From positions 1 through 5,562 of the forward strand of contig JAILDD010000131.1 in NCBI GenBank assembly GCA_024689605.1: 5,562 nt of DNA. Reading direction: 5' to 3'. A program made the translations under genes and the position numbers. The notes under the pieces were generated by a model, which worked only from the letters and a program-made list of their open reading frames with translations, was not told where the DNA came from and ran no database searches. Positions 4,262-5,562 of the stretch are shown here, piece by piece; position 1 is the first letter of the stretch, and every line of letters starts with the position of its first letter. This DNA comes from Lachnospiraceae bacterium. GTDB lineage: Bacteria > Bacillota_A > Clostridia > Lachnospirales > Lachnospiraceae.

Positions 4262-5562
4262 ATGCCTATTTTAGATAAGATAAAAAAAGAAAATGACATA
4301 AAGAAGATCTCTCCGGAAGACTATGAAAAGCTTGCGGCGGAGATAAGAGCTTTTCTTATAGAGCATATAAGCAATACAGGAGGGCATCTGGCTTCCAATC
4401 TGGGGGCCGTGGAGCTTACCATGGCTCTTCATCTGTCTGTTGACCTGCCGAAGGACAAGATAGTATGGGACGTGGGACATCAGTCCTATACGCACAAGCT
4501 TCTTACGGGAAGACGGGAAGGTTTTGATACCCTCAGGAAATACGGCGGCATGAGCGGTTTCCCTAAGCGTAAGGAAAGTGACTGCGATGCCTTTAATACG
4601 GGGCATTCATCCACTTCCATTTCAGCGGGACTGGGGCTGGTGGCAGCCAGGGAGTTAAACGGTGATGACTATACTGTGATATCCGTTATAGGCGACGGGT
4701 CCATGACAGGCGGAATGGCTTATGAGGGACTTAACAATGCTTCCAATGAACGTCTGAAAAAGAACTTTATAATCATCCTGAATGATAACAACATGTCCAT
4801 AGCGGAGAATGTGGGGGGCATGTCCAACTATCTGACCAAGGTAAGGACCAGCTCCAATTACCTGGACCTGAAGGATAATGTGTACTACAAGCTCATGGAT
4901 GCAAAAAGATACGGCGCTGTGAGGTCCATCCGTACGGCAAAGAGCACTCTTAAGAATCTCTTTGTGAAAAACATGCTTTTTGAGGACATGGGCATTACTT
5001 ATCTGGGACCTGTGGACGGCCATGATGTGGCTGCGATGGTCCGTCTGATAGAAGTGGCAAAGAAAGTCCGAGGTGCTGTCATTGTCCATGTAATCACGGA
5101 AAAGGGTAAGGGCTACCAGCCTGCCGAAAAGCATCCTTCAAGATTTCATGGTGCAGAACCTTTTGATATTGAGACGGGAATTCCCAAGAAAGTAAAAGAT
5201 AAGCCCGGCTATACTGATGTTTTTTCTACGGTCATGTGCAGGATGGGGCAGAAGCGGGATGATGTGGCAGCCATTACTGCGGCAATGCCGGACGGCACAG
5301 GGCTTAAGCGTTTTCACAACATGTACCCGGACAGATTCTTTGATGTGGGTATAGCGGAGGAACACGCCGTTACTTTTGCGGCAGCGCTTTCCACCGGAGG
5401 CAAAAAGCCGGTAGTTGCTATCTACTCATCATTTTTACAGAGGGCATATGACCAGATACTGCATGATGTCTGCATACAGGACCTGCCGGTTACTTTTGCT
5501 GTGGACAGGGCAGGACTGGTGGGAAGTGATGGCGAGACCCATCATGGCGCATTTGACCTGTC
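4262..5562 (+). CDS. dxs: 1-deoxy-D-xylulose-5-phosphate synthase, 3'-truncated by the window edge
   Basis: Dxs is a thiamine-diphosphate enzyme that joins pyruvate and glyceraldehyde 3-phosphate, releasing CO2, to make DXP, the entry point of the MEP isoprenoid pathway and a precursor of thiamine. The frame runs open from ATG 4262 to the window end: 433 codons of an expected 620 or so. The N-terminal thiamine-diphosphate domain carries H42 in GGHLASNLGAVELT (40-53), WDVGHQSYTHKLLTGRR (69-85), the cofactor motif GDGSMTGGMAYEGLNN (144-159) and NDNNMSIAENVGGMS (174-188). The second domain begins near residue 315 and carries the catalytic glutamate E366 in DVGIAEEHAVTFAAAL (361-376) and DRAGLVGSDGETHHGAFDL (415-433). 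The C-terminal transketolase domain is missing because of the edge, not because of damage. AGGAAAG at 4251-4257 is the ribosome binding site, and the gap to ispA is only 22 bases. Confidence 0.98.
   Translation, partial: MPILDKIKKENDIKKISPEDYEKLAAEIRAFLIEHISNTGGHLASNLGAVELTMALHLSVDLPKDKIVWDVGHQSYTHKLLTGRREGFDTLRKYGGMSGFPKRKESDCDAFNTGHSSTSISAGLGLVAARELNGDDYTVISVIGDGSMTGGMAYEGLNNASNERLKKNFIIILNDNNMSIAENVGGMSNYLTKVRTSSNYLDLKDNVYYKLMDAKRYGAVRSIRTAKSTLKNLFVKNMLFEDMGITYLGPVDGHDVAAMVRLIEVAKKVRGAVIVHVITEKGKGYQPAEKHPSRFHGAEPFDIETGIPKKVKDKPGYTDVFSTVMCRMGQKRDDVAAITAAMPDGTGLKRFHNMYPDRFFDVGIAEEHAVTFAAALSTGGKKPVVAIYSSFLQRAYDQILHDVCIQDLPVTFAVDRAGLVGSDGETHHGAFDL

Noticed and set aside
4655..5134. A 159-codon open frame on the minus strand inside dxs
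   Set aside because: It is fully covered by the thiamine-diphosphate domain of dxs on the other strand, shows no recognisable domain, and is rich in His and Ile as expected from complementing dxs codons.

Overview
This window looks like a piece of a Clostridia chromosome, most likely from the Lachnospiraceae. The gene order (Asp23/Gls24 protein, nusB, xseA, xseB, ispA, dxs), the frequent ATA isoleucine and AGG/AGA arginine codons, the purine-rich ribosome binding sites and the sequence style of each protein all point that way. The genus cannot be set from what is visible. All genes are on the + strand and nearly every base is used. No tRNA, rRNA, CRISPR array, insertion sequence or phage gene is seen.

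Layout. Positions 1-664 hold the 3' three quarters of a DMT-superfamily (EamA) membrane transporter whose start lies before the window. A near-consensus extended -10 sigma-A promoter (653-681) follows, with its -35 box inside the last codons of that gene. It drives a tightly packed operon: a YqhY-like Asp23/Gls24 (DUF322) protein (730-1146), nusB (1143-1601, overlapping by ATGA), xseA (1673-3016), xseB (3065-3289), ispA (3313-4239) and dxs (4262 to the window end, 3' truncated). The only intergenic stretches are about 20-70 bases. No gap of 300 bases or more lacks a gene. No intrinsic terminator is visible anywhere, so read-through from the transporter into the operon is also possible.

How the genes fit together. 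NusB is an antitermination factor for rRNA transcription. XseA and XseB are the two subunits of exonuclease VII. IspA makes farnesyl diphosphate, and Dxs makes the first intermediate of the MEP isoprenoid pathway, which supplies IspA's substrates. This is a housekeeping operon widely conserved in Firmicutes; in Bacillus subtilis it also carries folD between nusB and xseA, which is absent here.

I do not see strong evidence for a new biological system. The points most worth a second look are modest: a seven-residue all-basic tail on the YqhY-like protein whose codons form the translation-initiation region of nusB, a long acidic insertion in the adjacent NusB, a possible but weak boxA-like site in the operon leader, and small inverted repeats in two intergenic segments.
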